Position numbers and translations under genes: made by a program
DNA from: Arthrobacter pityocampae
Lineage (GTDB): Bacteria > Actinomycetota > Actinomycetes > Actinomycetales > Micrococcaceae
NCBI RefSeq assembly: GCF_002927275.1
Contig: NZ_PRKW01000004.1
Span: forward strand, 310,001 to 374,000
Reading direction: 5' to 3'
Length of the DNA: 64,000 nt
Shown here: one piece after another, positions 38,772 through 47,780 of the stretch
Position numbering within the stretch: the first letter of the stretch is position 1
Layout of the letters: each line of letters opens with the position of its first letter
Notes under the pieces: generated by a model
The model's database searches: none
What the model saw: only the letters and a program-made list of their open reading frames with translations
Told to the model about the DNA's origin: nothing

Positions 38772-39758
38772 TCAACGCGCGGAGACGGTCACCACCTCGT
38801 ACCCGCCGGGATCGACGACACCGAACTTCGCGTTGACGAGTGCCAGCGTGTTGCCGAACAGCGCCACCGTCGTCGGCACGTTGAACAGCGGGCTCGTGAT
38901 GACGTCCTCGACCTCTCCGCGCGTCAGGTCCTTCGACAGATCGATCCGGCTGACCTGGTTGATCCTGTTCTGCACGGCGTACACGGTGTCCCCCTTGGCG
39001 AGGATGCCATCCACGTTGGGGAGCGCGCCCGTCGCGATGTCCGCGCTGACGCCCGTCTCCGGGTCGACGGTGTAGATGGCATGGTTGGCCGAGTGCGCCA
39101 CGATGAGCGTCCTGCCGCGGCCCACCGACGTGATCCCGTTGAGATTGAAGCCCGGCGTCACCACAGCGGCCGGTCCGGACAGAGCAATCGTCTCGGGCTC
39201 CCCGAGCTCCCCGTGGTCGCCCACGGGGACGAAGTACAGTTCCGCACTCCGCGAATCGGTGAAGTAGGCGCCGTCCCTCGTGAGCGTGACGTCGTTGATG
39301 AAGGCATCGCCCGTGGCGAGCTGGAAGTCGGCCACCGCCGCTCCGGTCTCGGTGTCGTAGACGTACGCCTGGCCCGTCCCTCCGCCCGAGACGAACAGGA
39401 GGTCGTTCCGCACATCGGCCTTGAGGCCGACGGCGGCCCTGCCGTCGGGTGCGTCGATGAACAGTTCGGCTGTCCCCTTCCGGATGTCGCCGCGGAAGAT
39501 GTCACCGAGACCGAGGTCCCCCGCATAGAATGTGGAGCCCTCGCCCTTGGCGATGCCTTCGGCTGATGATGCTCCTGGCAGCGGGATGCTGGTGTCCTGG
39601 TGCCGGTGGGATGCAACCGAAGCCGGGAGGGACGTCGACGGTGCGGCCACGGCGCCCGCTGCCGGCAACAGCAGGGCGGTCGCCGCGAGGGCGACGGCCG
39701 CTCGGGTCGCGCGTCGGGTTGCCGTCGGGCGGCGCGGGGTTTGCTGGGTGCTGTTCAC
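38772..39758 (-). CDS. Secreted SMP-30/ScyD-like beta-propeller protein
   Basis: 328 residues with a signal peptide (RAAVALAATALLLPAAGAVAAP). The body has repeated blades typical of SMP-30/gluconolactonase or NHL-type propellers: SSAEGIAKGEGSTFYAGDL, GGTGQAYVYDTETGA, LNGITSVGRGRTLIVAHS. It is exported. Enzyme activity cannot be inferred; ScyD/ScyE-like proteins in cyanobacteria share this pattern. GTG at 39758 after AGGAG. The 212-bp gap before purC (39759-39970) holds no gene. Confidence 0.82.
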   Translation of the reverse strand: MNSTQQTPRRPTATRRATRAAVALAATALLLPAAGAVAAPSTSLPASVASHRHQDTSIPLPGASSAEGIAKGEGSTFYAGDLGLGDIFRGDIRKGTAELFIDAPDGRAAVGLKADVRNDLLFVSGGGTGQAYVYDTETGAAVADFQLATGDAFINDVTLTRDGAYFTDSRSAELYFVPVGDHGELGEPETIALSGPAAVVTPGFNLNGITSVGRGRTLIVAHSANHAIYTVDPETGVSADIATGALPNVDGILAKGDTVYAVQNRINQVSRIDLSKDLTRGEVEDVITSPLFNVPTTVALFGNTLALVNAKFGVVDPGGYEVVTVSAR

Positions 39759-39970
39759 GGTGCTCCTGGAGGATTCGGCGCCGGTCGCGGCCTTCAGGAT
39801 CCGCACGGCGCTGGGGCGAACAAAGCTGGGTCGGACGAGAGCTGGGCCGGATGACACTGGGTGCCTCGACACCGGACCGGAACGACAACGATCCGCACAC
39901 AGGCTTCGTCCCCGGGACCCGGCGTGGTGCCGGCCGGGCCACCTCACGACGGCGCGGCCGGAGCAGGGCC

Positions 39971-40864
39971 TCAGGCGAAGGTGCGGCCGGTCAGGCGCTC
40001 GTACGCCTCGATGTAGCGGGCGCGCGTGCGGTCGACGACGTCGGCGGGCAGCGCCGGGGGCTCCGACTGCCGGTCCCAGCCGGAGGAGGCCAGCCAGTCC
40101 CGGACGAACTGCTTGTCGAACGAGGGCTGCGCCTGCCCGGGCGCGTACAGGGCGGCGTCCCAGAAGCGTGAGGAGTCCGGCGTGAGCACCTCGTCGCCGA
40201 GGGTGACGCGGCCGGTGGCCGGGTCGAGGCCGAACTCCACCTTCGTGTCGGCGAGGAGGATTCCGCGGTCCCGGGCGATCGCCTCCGCTGCGGCATAGAT
40301 CTCGAGGGTGAGGGAGCGCAGCCGGGCCGCGGTGTCGTCGCCGACGGTCATGACGACGGCGTCGTAGGTGATGTTCTCGTCGTGCTCGCCCACCTCCGCC
40401 TTCGCCGAGGGGGTGAAGAGCGCCGGGTCGAGCCGGGAGCCGTCCACGAGGCCCTCGGGCAGCGGCAGGGAGCAGACGGTGCGGGACTCCCGGTACTCCA
40501 GCAGCCCGCTCCCGGTCAGGTAGCCGCGCGCGATGCACTCGATCGGGTACATGACGAGGCGGCGGCAGATCATCGCCCGGCCCTCGACGGCGGCGGGCAC
40601 ACCCCCGGCGGCGTCCGACGCGATCACGTGGTTCGGGATCCCCGCGAGCTGCTCGAACCACCACAGGCTCAGCTGCGTGAGCACCCGCCCCTTGTCGGGG
40701 ATCTCCGTGGCCAGGACGTGGTCGTAGGCGCTGATGCGGTCGCTGGCCACGACGAGCACGACGTCGTCGCGCCCGTCCTCCGGCTCGTACAGGTCGCGGA
40801 CCTTGCCGGAGTAGACGTGCCGCCAGCCGGGCAGGTCCGGATGCTCGGGCGCGAAGGCGCTCAT
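39971..40864 (-). CDS. purC: Phosphoribosylaminoimidazole-succinocarboxamide synthase
   Basis: 297 residues, SAICAR synthetase of de novo purine synthesis (CAIR + Asp + ATP). HVYSGKVRDLYEPEDG is the ATP-binding N-terminus, SDRISAYDHVL and PIECIARGYLTGSG are the two signature regions, and DTKVEFGLDP lies near the C-terminus. The start ATG overlaps the purD stop by 4 nt, so it is translated from the purD message. Confidence 0.96.
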   Translation of the reverse strand: MSAFAPEHPDLPGWRHVYSGKVRDLYEPEDGRDDVVLVVASDRISAYDHVLATEIPDKGRVLTQLSLWWFEQLAGIPNHVIASDAAGGVPAAVEGRAMICRRLVMYPIECIARGYLTGSGLLEYRESRTVCSLPLPEGLVDGSRLDPALFTPSAKAEVGEHDENITYDAVVMTVGDDTAARLRSLTLEIYAAAEAIARDRGILLADTKVEFGLDPATGRVTLGDEVLTPDSSRFWDAALYAPGQAQPSFDKQFVRDWLASSGWDRQSEPPALPADVVDRTRARYIEAYERLTGRTFA

Positions 40865-42153
40865 GCCCTGGCCACCGCAGGACCGGCGACCGTGATTTCC
40901 GAGCGCGAGGCCGTGAGGGCGATGTCCGTGCGGAACTGTCCGCCCTCGAGGTCGATCCGGCCCAGGCTCTCGTAGGCGGTGGCCCGCGCGTCGGCCAGGG
41001 AGTCCCCGAGCCCGACGACGGCCAGCACCCGACCGCCGGAGCTCACCACCTTGCCGTCCCGCAGGGCGGTGCCGGCATGGAGGACGTGCGCGCGCTCCAC
41101 CTGTGCGGCCTTCTTCAGCCCACGGACGCGCCGGCCCGTGACCGGGGTGTCGGGGTAGTTCTCGGACGCGAGAACGACGGCGACGGCCGTCTCGGGCGAC
41201 CAGTTCAGCGGGTCGATCTGGTCGAGGGCGCCCCGCGCGGCGGCGAGCAGCACCCCGCCGAGGGGCGTGGTCAGGCGTGCGAGGACGGCCTGTGTCTCCG
41301 GGTCCCCGAAGCGGGCGTTGAACTCGATGACGCGCAGGCCGCGCGCCGTGAGCGCGAGGCCCACGTAGAGGACGCCCGCGAAGGGGGTGCCGCGGTGCGC
41401 CATCTCGTCGATCACGGGCTGCGCCACGCGCGTGAGAACCTCGTCGACGAGGCCGGCGGGCACCCATTCGAGCGGCGAGTAGGCGCCCATGCCGCCCGTG
41501 TTGGGGCCCTCGTCGGCGTCGTGGATGCGCTTGAAGTCCTGGGCCGGTGCGAGCGGGACCACCGTGCGGCCGTCGGAGAGGACGAACAGGGACACCTCGG
41601 GTCCGTCGAGGTACTCCTCGATGACCACGGTGCCTCCCGCCGCGAAGCACGCGGAGGCGTGGGCGCGGGCCTCGGCGAGATCCTCGGTGACCACCACACC
41701 CTTGCCGGCGGCGAGGCCGTCGTCCTTCACCACATAGGGGGCGCCGAACGTGCAGAGCGCCTCGTTCGCCTCCTCGTCCGTGGCGGCGACGCGGGCCATG
41801 GCGGTCGGCACGCCGGCTGCGGCCATGACCTGCTTGGCGAAGGCCTTGGAGGCCTCGAGCTGCGCGGCGGCGCGGGTGGGGCCGAAGACGGGGATGTCGG
41901 CCTCGAGCAGGGCGTCCGCGACACCGGCGGCGAGCGGAGCCTCGGGTCCGATCACCACGAGGGTGGAGCCCAGCCGGCGGGCCAACCCGACGACGGCGGC
42001 GGGATCGTTCGCGTCGATGGCGTGGGTGGGGACGTCCTGGGCGATGCCGGCGTTGCCGGGGGCCGCATGCACCTCCCGGACGAACGGGTCGGCCACCAGG
42101 GCCCGGACGATGGCGTGTTCGCGGCCTCCGGGGCCCAGTACAAGAACCTTCAC
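40861..42153 (-). CDS. purD: Phosphoribosylamine-glycine ligase
   Basis: 430 residues, GAR synthetase joining phosphoribosylamine and glycine with ATP. Starts with KVLVLGPGGREHAI and contains the ATP-grasp segment VVKDDGLAAGKGVVV, GPNTGGMGAYSP and RFGDPETQAVL, all classic for PurD. GTG at 42153. Upstream gene purF/purM are on the opposite strand 7 kb away. Operon purD-purC. Confidence 0.96.
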   Translation of the reverse strand: MKVLVLGPGGREHAIVRALVADPFVREVHAAPGNAGIAQDVPTHAIDANDPAAVVGLARRLGSTLVVIGPEAPLAAGVADALLEADIPVFGPTRAAAQLEASKAFAKQVMAAAGVPTAMARVAATDEEANEALCTFGAPYVVKDDGLAAGKGVVVTEDLAEARAHASACFAAGGTVVIEEYLDGPEVSLFVLSDGRTVVPLAPAQDFKRIHDADEGPNTGGMGAYSPLEWVPAGLVDEVLTRVAQPVIDEMAHRGTPFAGVLYVGLALTARGLRVIEFNARFGDPETQAVLARLTTPLGGVLLAAARGALDQIDPLNWSPETAVAVVLASENYPDTPVTGRRVRGLKKAAQVERAHVLHAGTALRDGKVVSSGGRVLAVVGLGDSLADARATAYESLGRIDLEGGQFRTDIALTASRSEITVAGPAVARA

Positions 42154-42258
42154 AGTCCACCAGCGTACTGGAGGGGGTACCACCCCGGCGCAGAAAAAGC
42201 GCCTGTTACGACGGTTCGTCCCACCCATACCGTCCACAGGCCTCTCCGAATACTTTCC

Positions 42259-43962
42259 ATGAGCAACCTCCCGACGTCCCGCCGCGGCCTTCCCCTCCTG
42301 GCGGCGCTCGCCGGCATCATCGCCGCCGGCGTGGTACTCGGCGTCGCCGAACTCGCCGGGGCCTTCTTCCGGGCGAGCGCCACCCCGGTCATCGCCATGG
42401 GCTCCACCTTCATCGATTTCACGCCGCCCTGGCTGAAGGACTTCGCCATCGCGACGTTCGGGACCAGCGACAAGCTGGCACTGCTCGTCGGCATGGGCAT
42501 CACGATCGCGCTGCTGGCGGCGGTCCTCGGCGTCGTGGCGTTCCGGCGGTGGGCGCTCGGCGTCGCCGGCGTGCTGGTCATGGGATCGGTGATCCTGGCC
42601 TGCGTCCTCACCCGGGCCGGTGCCTCCCTGCCCGACGCAGTCCCGACCGTCGTCGGCACCGCCGCGGGGCTGCTGGCACTGCGCGTGCTGACCGCCCGCC
42701 TCCGGCACGCGGCCGCCGGGGCGCCGGCCGCCGGTCCCGCTCCGGGGGACACCGCAGGACGGTCGGCGGTCGACACGGGAGAAGCAGCCGGCCTGGGGAG
42801 CACCGCCGGGGGCGACGCCGCCCGCACCGGGTCCGTCACGACGGCACCGTCGCGCTCCAGCGTGCGAGCCTCCGCCACGCGGCCGGCCGGCACGACGTCG
42901 CGGCGCGGGTTCTTCGCCGCCGCGGGGGTCACCGCCGTCGTCGCCGCCGCGGCCGCGGGTGGGGGCCGGCTGCTGGCGGGTGCGCGGAACGAGGTCGCCG
43001 CGCTCCGGGGCAGCCTGCGGTTCCCCACCCCGGCCAGTCCTGCACCGGCGCTGCCTGTCGGCGTGCAGTCGCCCGTCGCGGGCGTGACACCCTTCGTCAC
43101 CCCGAACGGCGACTTCTACCGGATCGACACGGCGCTCAGCGTCCCGCAGCTCACCACCGACGACTGGGTGCTCCGCGTGCACGGCATGGTGGAGGAGGAG
43201 TTCGAGCTGACCTTCCAGGACCTCCTGGACGCCGACCTCGTCGAGCGCCACATCACCCTCACCTGCGTCTCCAACCCGGTGGGCGGCGACCTCGCCGGGA
43301 CGGCGAAGTGGCTCGGCTACCCGCTGCGCGAGGTCCTCGCGCGGGCCCGGCCCCTGGACGGCGCGGACATGGTCCTGTCCACGAGTTCGGACGGCTTCAG
43401 CGCCTCCACTCCCCTGCCCGTGCTGCAGGACGGGCGCGACGCCATCCTCGCCGTCGCCATGAACGACGAGCCGTTGCCCGTGGAGCACGGCTTCCCGGTC
43501 CGCATGGTGGTCCCCGGCCTCTACGGGTACGTCTCGGCGACCAAGTGGGTGGTGGACCTCGAGGTCACGCGCTTCGCCGACCGCACGGCGTACTGGACGG
43601 ACCGCGGCTGGTCCGAGAAGGGCCCCATCAAGACCATGGCGCGTGTGGAGGTCCCGAAGTCCTTCGCGCAGGTCGACGGCGGACCCGTGCAGCTCGGCGG
43701 TGTCGCCTGGTCCCAGCAGCGCGGTATCACCGCGGTCGAGGTCTCGGTCGACGGCGGCGACTGGGAATCGGTGAGCCTTGCCGCCGAGGCGTCCGTGGAC
43801 ACCTGGCGCCAGTGGTCCCATGAGGTGAACCTCGACTCCGGACTCCACACGGTCAGGGCGAGGGCCACGGACGCCGTCGACGGCCTCCAGACCGAGGAGC
43901 GCGCGGACACCGTGCCGGACGGCGCATCCGGCTGGCAGTCGGTGCAGTTCACCGTGACGTAG
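42259..43962 (+). CDS. Membrane-anchored molybdopterin-dependent oxidoreductase (SUOX-like)
   Basis: 567 residues. Four hydrophobic segments in the first ~150 residues are followed by a twin-arginine-like SRRGFFAAAGV and then the sulfite oxidase-type Moco domain with LTCVSNPVGG (Cys ligand of Mo), GYPLREVLARA and PGLYGYVSATKWV, plus a dimerisation domain GVAWSQQRGITAVEVSVDGG. It acts outside the membrane; a sulfite or related oxidase/reductase is likely, substrate unproven. The ATG at 42259 is 105 bp from divergent purD. Confidence 0.88.
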   Translation: MSNLPTSRRGLPLLAALAGIIAAGVVLGVAELAGAFFRASATPVIAMGSTFIDFTPPWLKDFAIATFGTSDKLALLVGMGITIALLAAVLGVVAFRRWALGVAGVLVMGSVILACVLTRAGASLPDAVPTVVGTAAGLLALRVLTARLRHAAAGAPAAGPAPGDTAGRSAVDTGEAAGLGSTAGGDAARTGSVTTAPSRSSVRASATRPAGTTSRRGFFAAAGVTAVVAAAAAGGGRLLAGARNEVAALRGSLRFPTPASPAPALPVGVQSPVAGVTPFVTPNGDFYRIDTALSVPQLTTDDWVLRVHGMVEEEFELTFQDLLDADLVERHITLTCVSNPVGGDLAGTAKWLGYPLREVLARARPLDGADMVLSTSSDGFSASTPLPVLQDGRDAILAVAMNDEPLPVEHGFPVRMVVPGLYGYVSATKWVVDLEVTRFADRTAYWTDRGWSEKGPIKTMARVEVPKSFAQVDGGPVQLGGVAWSQQRGITAVEVSVDGGDWESVSLAAEASVDTWRQWSHEVNLDSGLHTVRARATDAVDGLQTEERADTVPDGASGWQSVQFTVT

Positions 43963-43984
43963 CCGCCGCCCGCGGCCCCCAGAC

Positions 43985-44023
43985 CTGCGCCCACCGGATG
44001 ACCGTCCTCTCCGGTGGGCGCAG
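43985..44023. terminator. Terminator after the molybdopterin enzyme gene
   Basis: Perfect 14-bp stem (43985-43998 with 44010-44023) with an 11-nt loop. Confidence 0.75.
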
Positions 44024-44075
44024 CCGTGTCAACGGGGCCCCTCGGGCGCCGCAGCGGATAGGGAATACTGGGTTC

Positions 44076-45080
44076 ATGCCCTCCACCTTCACTACGGCCG
44101 ACGCCGTGGACCTCGCCGTCCTGGAACGAAACGGCTTCATCGAGTCCCGCCACGTGGGGGCCGCCGTCGTCCTCGCGGCCGACGGCTCCATGGTGACCGG
44201 ACTCGGGGACATCACGAGCCCGATCTTCCCGCGCTCCACCCTCAAGCCGTTCCAGGCCCTGGCGAGCATGAAGGCGGGGGTCCCGCTGCGCGGCCCGCAG
44301 GTGGCCCTCGCGGCGGCCAGCCACGTGGCCAGCCGGGAGCACATGGACGTGGTGCGGACCATGCTCGACGCCGCCGGCGTCACCGAGGACCACCTGCAGT
44401 GCCCGGAGGACTGGCCGCAGGACGAGGAGGCCCGCCACGAGCTCGTCCGCGGCGGCAAGGGCAAGCAGCGCATCGCCTTCAACTGCTCCGGCAAGCACGC
44501 GGCGTTCCTGTGGGCCTGCACGGAGAACGGCTGGGACACCGCCACGTACCTCGACCCCACCCACCCGCTGCAGCGCTCCGTGGCCTCCGTCATCGAGGAG
44601 TACACCGAGGAGTCCGTGGCGGCGTGGGGCGTGGACGGCTGCGGCGCCCCGGTGGCCGCCGTGTCCCTGACGGGGCTCGCCCGCGGGATCGGGAAGATCG
44701 CGAAGGCCCCCTCGGACAAGCACGCCGACGCCCGCGCCGCGACGATCGCCACCGCGATGCTGGACTACCCCTGGGCCGTCCACGGCCACGGCATGGAGAA
44801 CTCGGTGGTCATGGAGGACCTCGGCGTGCTCGCCAAGAGCGGCGCCGAGGGCGTGCTCGTCCTCGCCGCGCCGACCGGCGCGACCCTCGCCCTGAAGGTC
44901 CTCGACGGCAACGCCCGCGCGGCGACGCTCGTGGGCCTCACGCTCCTCGCGGCGTCCGGTGCGATCGACGCCGAGAAGGTCGGAGTGACCCTCGAGAAGG
45001 TCGTCTCCCCGATCCTCGGCGGGGGCCGCTCCGTGGGCAGCCTGCGTCTGGCCGCACCGGTCCTGTCCCTGCTCGACTAG
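44076..45080 (+). CDS. L-asparaginase, type II thermolabile family (PF06089)
   Basis: 334 residues. GFIESRHVGAAVVLAADG, SPIFPRSTLKPFQALA with the catalytic Ser/Thr-Lys region, ASHVASREHM, FNCSGKHAAFLWA and VDGCGAPVAAVSL are the conserved blocks of this rhizobial-type asparaginase family, distinct from the E. coli enzymes. It hydrolyses asparagine to aspartate and ammonia. ATG at 44076. It is followed by the SCP_3 gene after 12 bp. Confidence 0.9.
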   Translation: MPSTFTTADAVDLAVLERNGFIESRHVGAAVVLAADGSMVTGLGDITSPIFPRSTLKPFQALASMKAGVPLRGPQVALAAASHVASREHMDVVRTMLDAAGVTEDHLQCPEDWPQDEEARHELVRGGKGKQRIAFNCSGKHAAFLWACTENGWDTATYLDPTHPLQRSVASVIEEYTEESVAAWGVDGCGAPVAAVSLTGLARGIGKIAKAPSDKHADARAATIATAMLDYPWAVHGHGMENSVVMEDLGVLAKSGAEGVLVLAAPTGATLALKVLDGNARAATLVGLTLLAASGAIDAEKVGVTLEKVVSPILGGGRSVGSLRLAAPVLSLLD

Positions 45081-45092
45081 GAGCGGCAGCCC

Positions 45093-45458
45093 ATGGCACG
45101 ACGACGCATCGCCGCCGAGGACGGCCACCGCGCCCTGGCGCAGGTCGCCGACGGGTCCGCCGGCCGGCCGGAACTCGCGATGGCGGTCCGGTTCACCCTC
45201 GAGGAGCTCGCGGAGCTCGCGCCCGGCAACAGCGTCGAGGTGCGGGTCCCCCCGTTCGGCGTCACCCAGTGCGTCGAGGGGCCCCGCCATACCCGCGGCA
45301 CGCCGCCGAACGTCGTCGAGACCGACGCCGCCACCTGGCTCGCACTCGTCACCGGGACCACTACCTGGCCGGACGCCGTCGCCGCGGGCAGGGTGGCCGC
45401 TTCCGGCCAGCGCGCCGACCTCGGCGCCTGGCTGCCCCTCGTCGGGCGCCACCCGTGA
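45093..45458 (+). CDS. SCP_3-type (sterol-carrier-like) protein
   Basis: 121 residues resembling the bacterial SCP ortholog family (PF17844): [16 protein letters not shown], the segment [29 protein letters not shown] and [15 protein letters not shown]. The cavity suggests lipid or small ligand binding but function is not known. It follows asparaginase closely and its stop overlaps the GTG of the next gene by 4 nt. Confidence 0.85.
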   Translation: MARRRIAAEDGHRALAQVADGSAGRPELAMAVRFTLEELAELAPGNSVEVRVPPFGVTQCVEGPRHTRGTPPNVVETDAATWLALVTGTTTWPDAVAAGRVAASGQRADLGAWLPLVGRHP

Positions 45459-46996
45459 GCGGTGACGCCCCGGGCGACCTCACACCGTCGGGCCCAGCGC
45501 CCGCCGCCGCGGGGTCGACGACGACCCGCCGCCGACGCGAGCCCTCCCCGCACGGCATCCCGGCGGGCCGCCCCGACACCCGTCCGTCGACTGTCCCGGC
45601 CCTCCGACGCCGCACGGCCGCGGCGATCCGCCGCCAGCCGGCCGGGGCGTGGCTGACCGGCGTCGCAGCCGCCCTCCTCTACACCGTCTTCTCCGTCGCC
45701 CAATGGAACCGGCTGGACACGCCGTCGTGGGACCTCGGGATCTTCACGCAGCTCGCGAAGGCCTACGCGGGCGTCGGTGCGCCGATCGTGCCCATCAAGG
45801 GCGAGGACTTCAACCTCCTGGGCGACCACTTCCACCCGCTGCTCGTGCTGCTGGGCCCCGCGTACGCTCTCGCGCCGTCGGGCCTGACCCTGCTGGTCGT
45901 GCAGAACCTGCTCTTCGGGCTGTCGGTGGCGGTCGTCGCACGCACCGGCATGCGGCTCCTCGGCTCCGCCGCCGGCCTCGCCGTCGGGATCGCGTACGCG
46001 CTGTCCTGGGGACTGCAGTCCGCCGTCGCCGCGCAGTTCCACGAGATCGCGTTCGCCGTGCCGCTGCTGGCCCTCTCCCTCGAGGCCGTCCTGGCACGGC
46101 GCGTGCTGCCCGCCGTCCTCTGGGGCGGCCTCCTCGTCTTCGTGAAGGAGGACCTCGGGCTCACCGTGATGGCCCTCGGGCTGGTCCTCGCGTGGCGGCT
46201 CCGGACGGTCGCCGGCCTGTGGCTCGCCGCCTGGGGGGCGCTGTGGCTGGTCCTGTCCGTGCGCGTGATCCTCCCGGCGCTCAACACCGCCGGCCAGTAC
46301 GACTACGCGGACCGGATCGATGCCGGCGCGATGCTCGCGGACCCCGCCGGCGCCGTCGTCGACCTCCTCACCGGCACCGCGAAACACGAGACCCTCCTGC
46401 TGCTCCTGCTCGCCGGCGGCATTCTCTTCCTCCGCTCGCCGCTCAGCCTGATCCTCCTGCCCACCCTGCTGTGGCGGTTCGCCTCCGGTCAGGAGGTGTA
46501 CTGGGGCCCCGAGTGGCATTACAGCGCGGTCCTCATGCCCGTCCTCTTCCTCGGCCTGGTGGACGGCGTCCGGTCCCTCCGGGCGAGCCCCCGCCGCTGG
46601 GTGCGGTCCGCCGCGCTGCTGGGGGTCCCCGCCGCCGTCGCCGCCTGCCTGGTCCTGCTGCCGGGCCAGAAGTTCGCCGCACTCGCCGAGCCGGAGACGT
46701 ACCGGCAATCCGCGCGCTGGGACGCCGCCCACCGCATGATGGGCCTCGTCCCCGAGGGTGCCACGGTGGAGAGCGGCGTGGTCCTCATGGCGTACCTCGT
46801 GCCGGAGACCCGCGTGTACTGGCTCGGCAACACCAACCCGGCCCCCGACTACCTCGTCGTCGACGCCGACGACTGGAGCTGGGGACCCACCCGCCCGGCC
46901 GACGCCGAGGCCCACGCCGAGCAGCGGTTCCCCGGCACGGACTACACGCCGGTGTTCGACGAGGCGGGCTACCAGCTCGTCCGGCTGGAGCGCTGA
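45455..46996 (+). CDS. DUF2079 multi-pass membrane protein
   Basis: 513 residues, with a ~70-residue hydrophilic N-terminus rich in Arg and Pro and about ten hydrophobic segments. The [24 protein letters not shown] and [14 protein letters not shown] patterns with the E..HYSAVLMP segment ([17 protein letters not shown]) are typical of DUF2079, distantly related to GT-C glycosyltransferases. No catalytic claim. It starts with GTG in a GTGA overlap. Confidence 0.85.
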   Translation: MSGDAPGDLTPSGPAPAAAGSTTTRRRREPSPHGIPAGRPDTRPSTVPALRRRTAAAIRRQPAGAWLTGVAAALLYTVFSVAQWNRLDTPSWDLGIFTQLAKAYAGVGAPIVPIKGEDFNLLGDHFHPLLVLLGPAYALAPSGLTLLVVQNLLFGLSVAVVARTGMRLLGSAAGLAVGIAYALSWGLQSAVAAQFHEIAFAVPLLALSLEAVLARRVLPAVLWGGLLVFVKEDLGLTVMALGLVLAWRLRTVAGLWLAAWGALWLVLSVRVILPALNTAGQYDYADRIDAGAMLADPAGAVVDLLTGTAKHETLLLLLLAGGILFLRSPLSLILLPTLLWRFASGQEVYWGPEWHYSAVLMPVLFLGLVDGVRSLRASPRRWVRSAALLGVPAAVAACLVLLPGQKFAALAEPETYRQSARWDAAHRMMGLVPEGATVESGVVLMAYLVPETRVYWLGNTNPAPDYLVVDADDWSWGPTRPADAEAHAEQRFPGTDYTPVFDEAGYQLVRLER

Positions 46997-47015
46997 CGCC
47001 CGGTAGCCTTAAAGC

Positions 47016-47453
47016 ATGACCTCCGAGCAGCCGTCGCCGCGCCCCTCCTCCGATCAGCCGGATCCGCGGGGCGACGGGCAGGCGCCGGCGGCCGGCGGGT
47101 CCGCCCCCGACGCCGCGACCGGCCGCCCGGACGCCCCGGTCCACGACGCAGACCATCAGGAAGTGCCCGCACCGGCCACACCGGACGTGCGCGAGGTGAC
47201 CGTCCGCCGGGCGCCGAAGTTCGTGCCCTTCATGGCGGTCGGCGCGATCCTCGGCTTCCTCGCCGCCCTGGTCCTCGCCTATACCGGCCCGGACGATCCG
47301 ACACTCACGCGCGAATCCGTCCTCGGGTTCTTCACGGTCGCCTTCGCCCTGCCCGGGATGCTCCTCGCCGCCCTGCTGGTCCTCGTCATCGACCGCCGCA
47401 GCGTCAGGCGCGCCGAGCGGGCGCGGGCGGAACGCACGGACGACGACGCCTGA
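47016..47453 (+). CDS. Hypothetical membrane protein
   Basis: 145 residues. A ~60-residue Pro/Ala-rich hydrophilic N-terminus, then two hydrophobic segments (VPFMAVGAILGFLAALVLAYT and FFTVAFALPGMLLAALLVLVI) and a basic C-terminus. It starts 19 bp after the DUF2079 stop. Not recognised beyond being a small actinobacterial membrane protein, found next to purine genes in relatives from memory. Confidence 0.7.
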   Translation: MTSEQPSPRPSSDQPDPRGDGQAPAAGGSAPDAATGRPDAPVHDADHQEVPAPATPDVREVTVRRAPKFVPFMAVGAILGFLAALVLAYTGPDDPTLTRESVLGFFTVAFALPGMLLAALLVLVIDRRSVRRAERARAERTDDDA

Positions 47454-47467
47454 CGTCCGCCGCCGTC

Positions 47468-47500
47468 GCAGGCGCAGGTGCAGGCGCAGGTGCAGGCGCA
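47468..47500 (+). repeat. 12-bp tandem repeat
   Basis: GCAGGCGCAGGT twice followed by GCAGGCGCA, 33 bp in total, in the 143-bp gap before the DUF1059 gene. A small hairpin CGATGG/CCATCG is also present at 47557-47574. Confidence 0.75.
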
Positions 47501-47596
47501 CGGCACCCTGCCTCCGGCCCGCTTACATCGGGGGCCGCGTTGACGACAGTAGGGCTCGATGGGGGGAACCATCGAATCGGAGAAGAGGAACGTGCC

Positions 47597-47770
47597 ATGA
47601 AGGCATTCGCATGTGGAGACGTCGTACCGGGCTGCGAAGCCCGCTGGGTCTGCAGTACGGAGGACGAGATCCTCGCACGGGTGGGCGCGCATGCGTCGTC
47701 GGCACACGGTCTGACCGAGATCTCGCCCGAGCTGGTCGGCGCGGTGCGCGGCAGCATCGTCGCCGCCTGA
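47597..47770 (+). CDS. DUF1059 small protein
   Basis: 57 codons starting MKAFACGDVVPGCEARWVC, with three cysteines in the N-terminal half; DUF1059 proteins keep this CGD..PGC pattern. Function unknown, perhaps metal or redox. ATG at 47597 with AGAGGAA upstream. It lies 10 bp before the EAL protein gene, so may be co-transcribed with it. Confidence 0.8.
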   Translation: MKAFACGDVVPGCEARWVCSTEDEILARVGAHASSAHGLTEISPELVGAVRGSIVAA

Positions 47771-47780
47771 CCCGCGCCCG

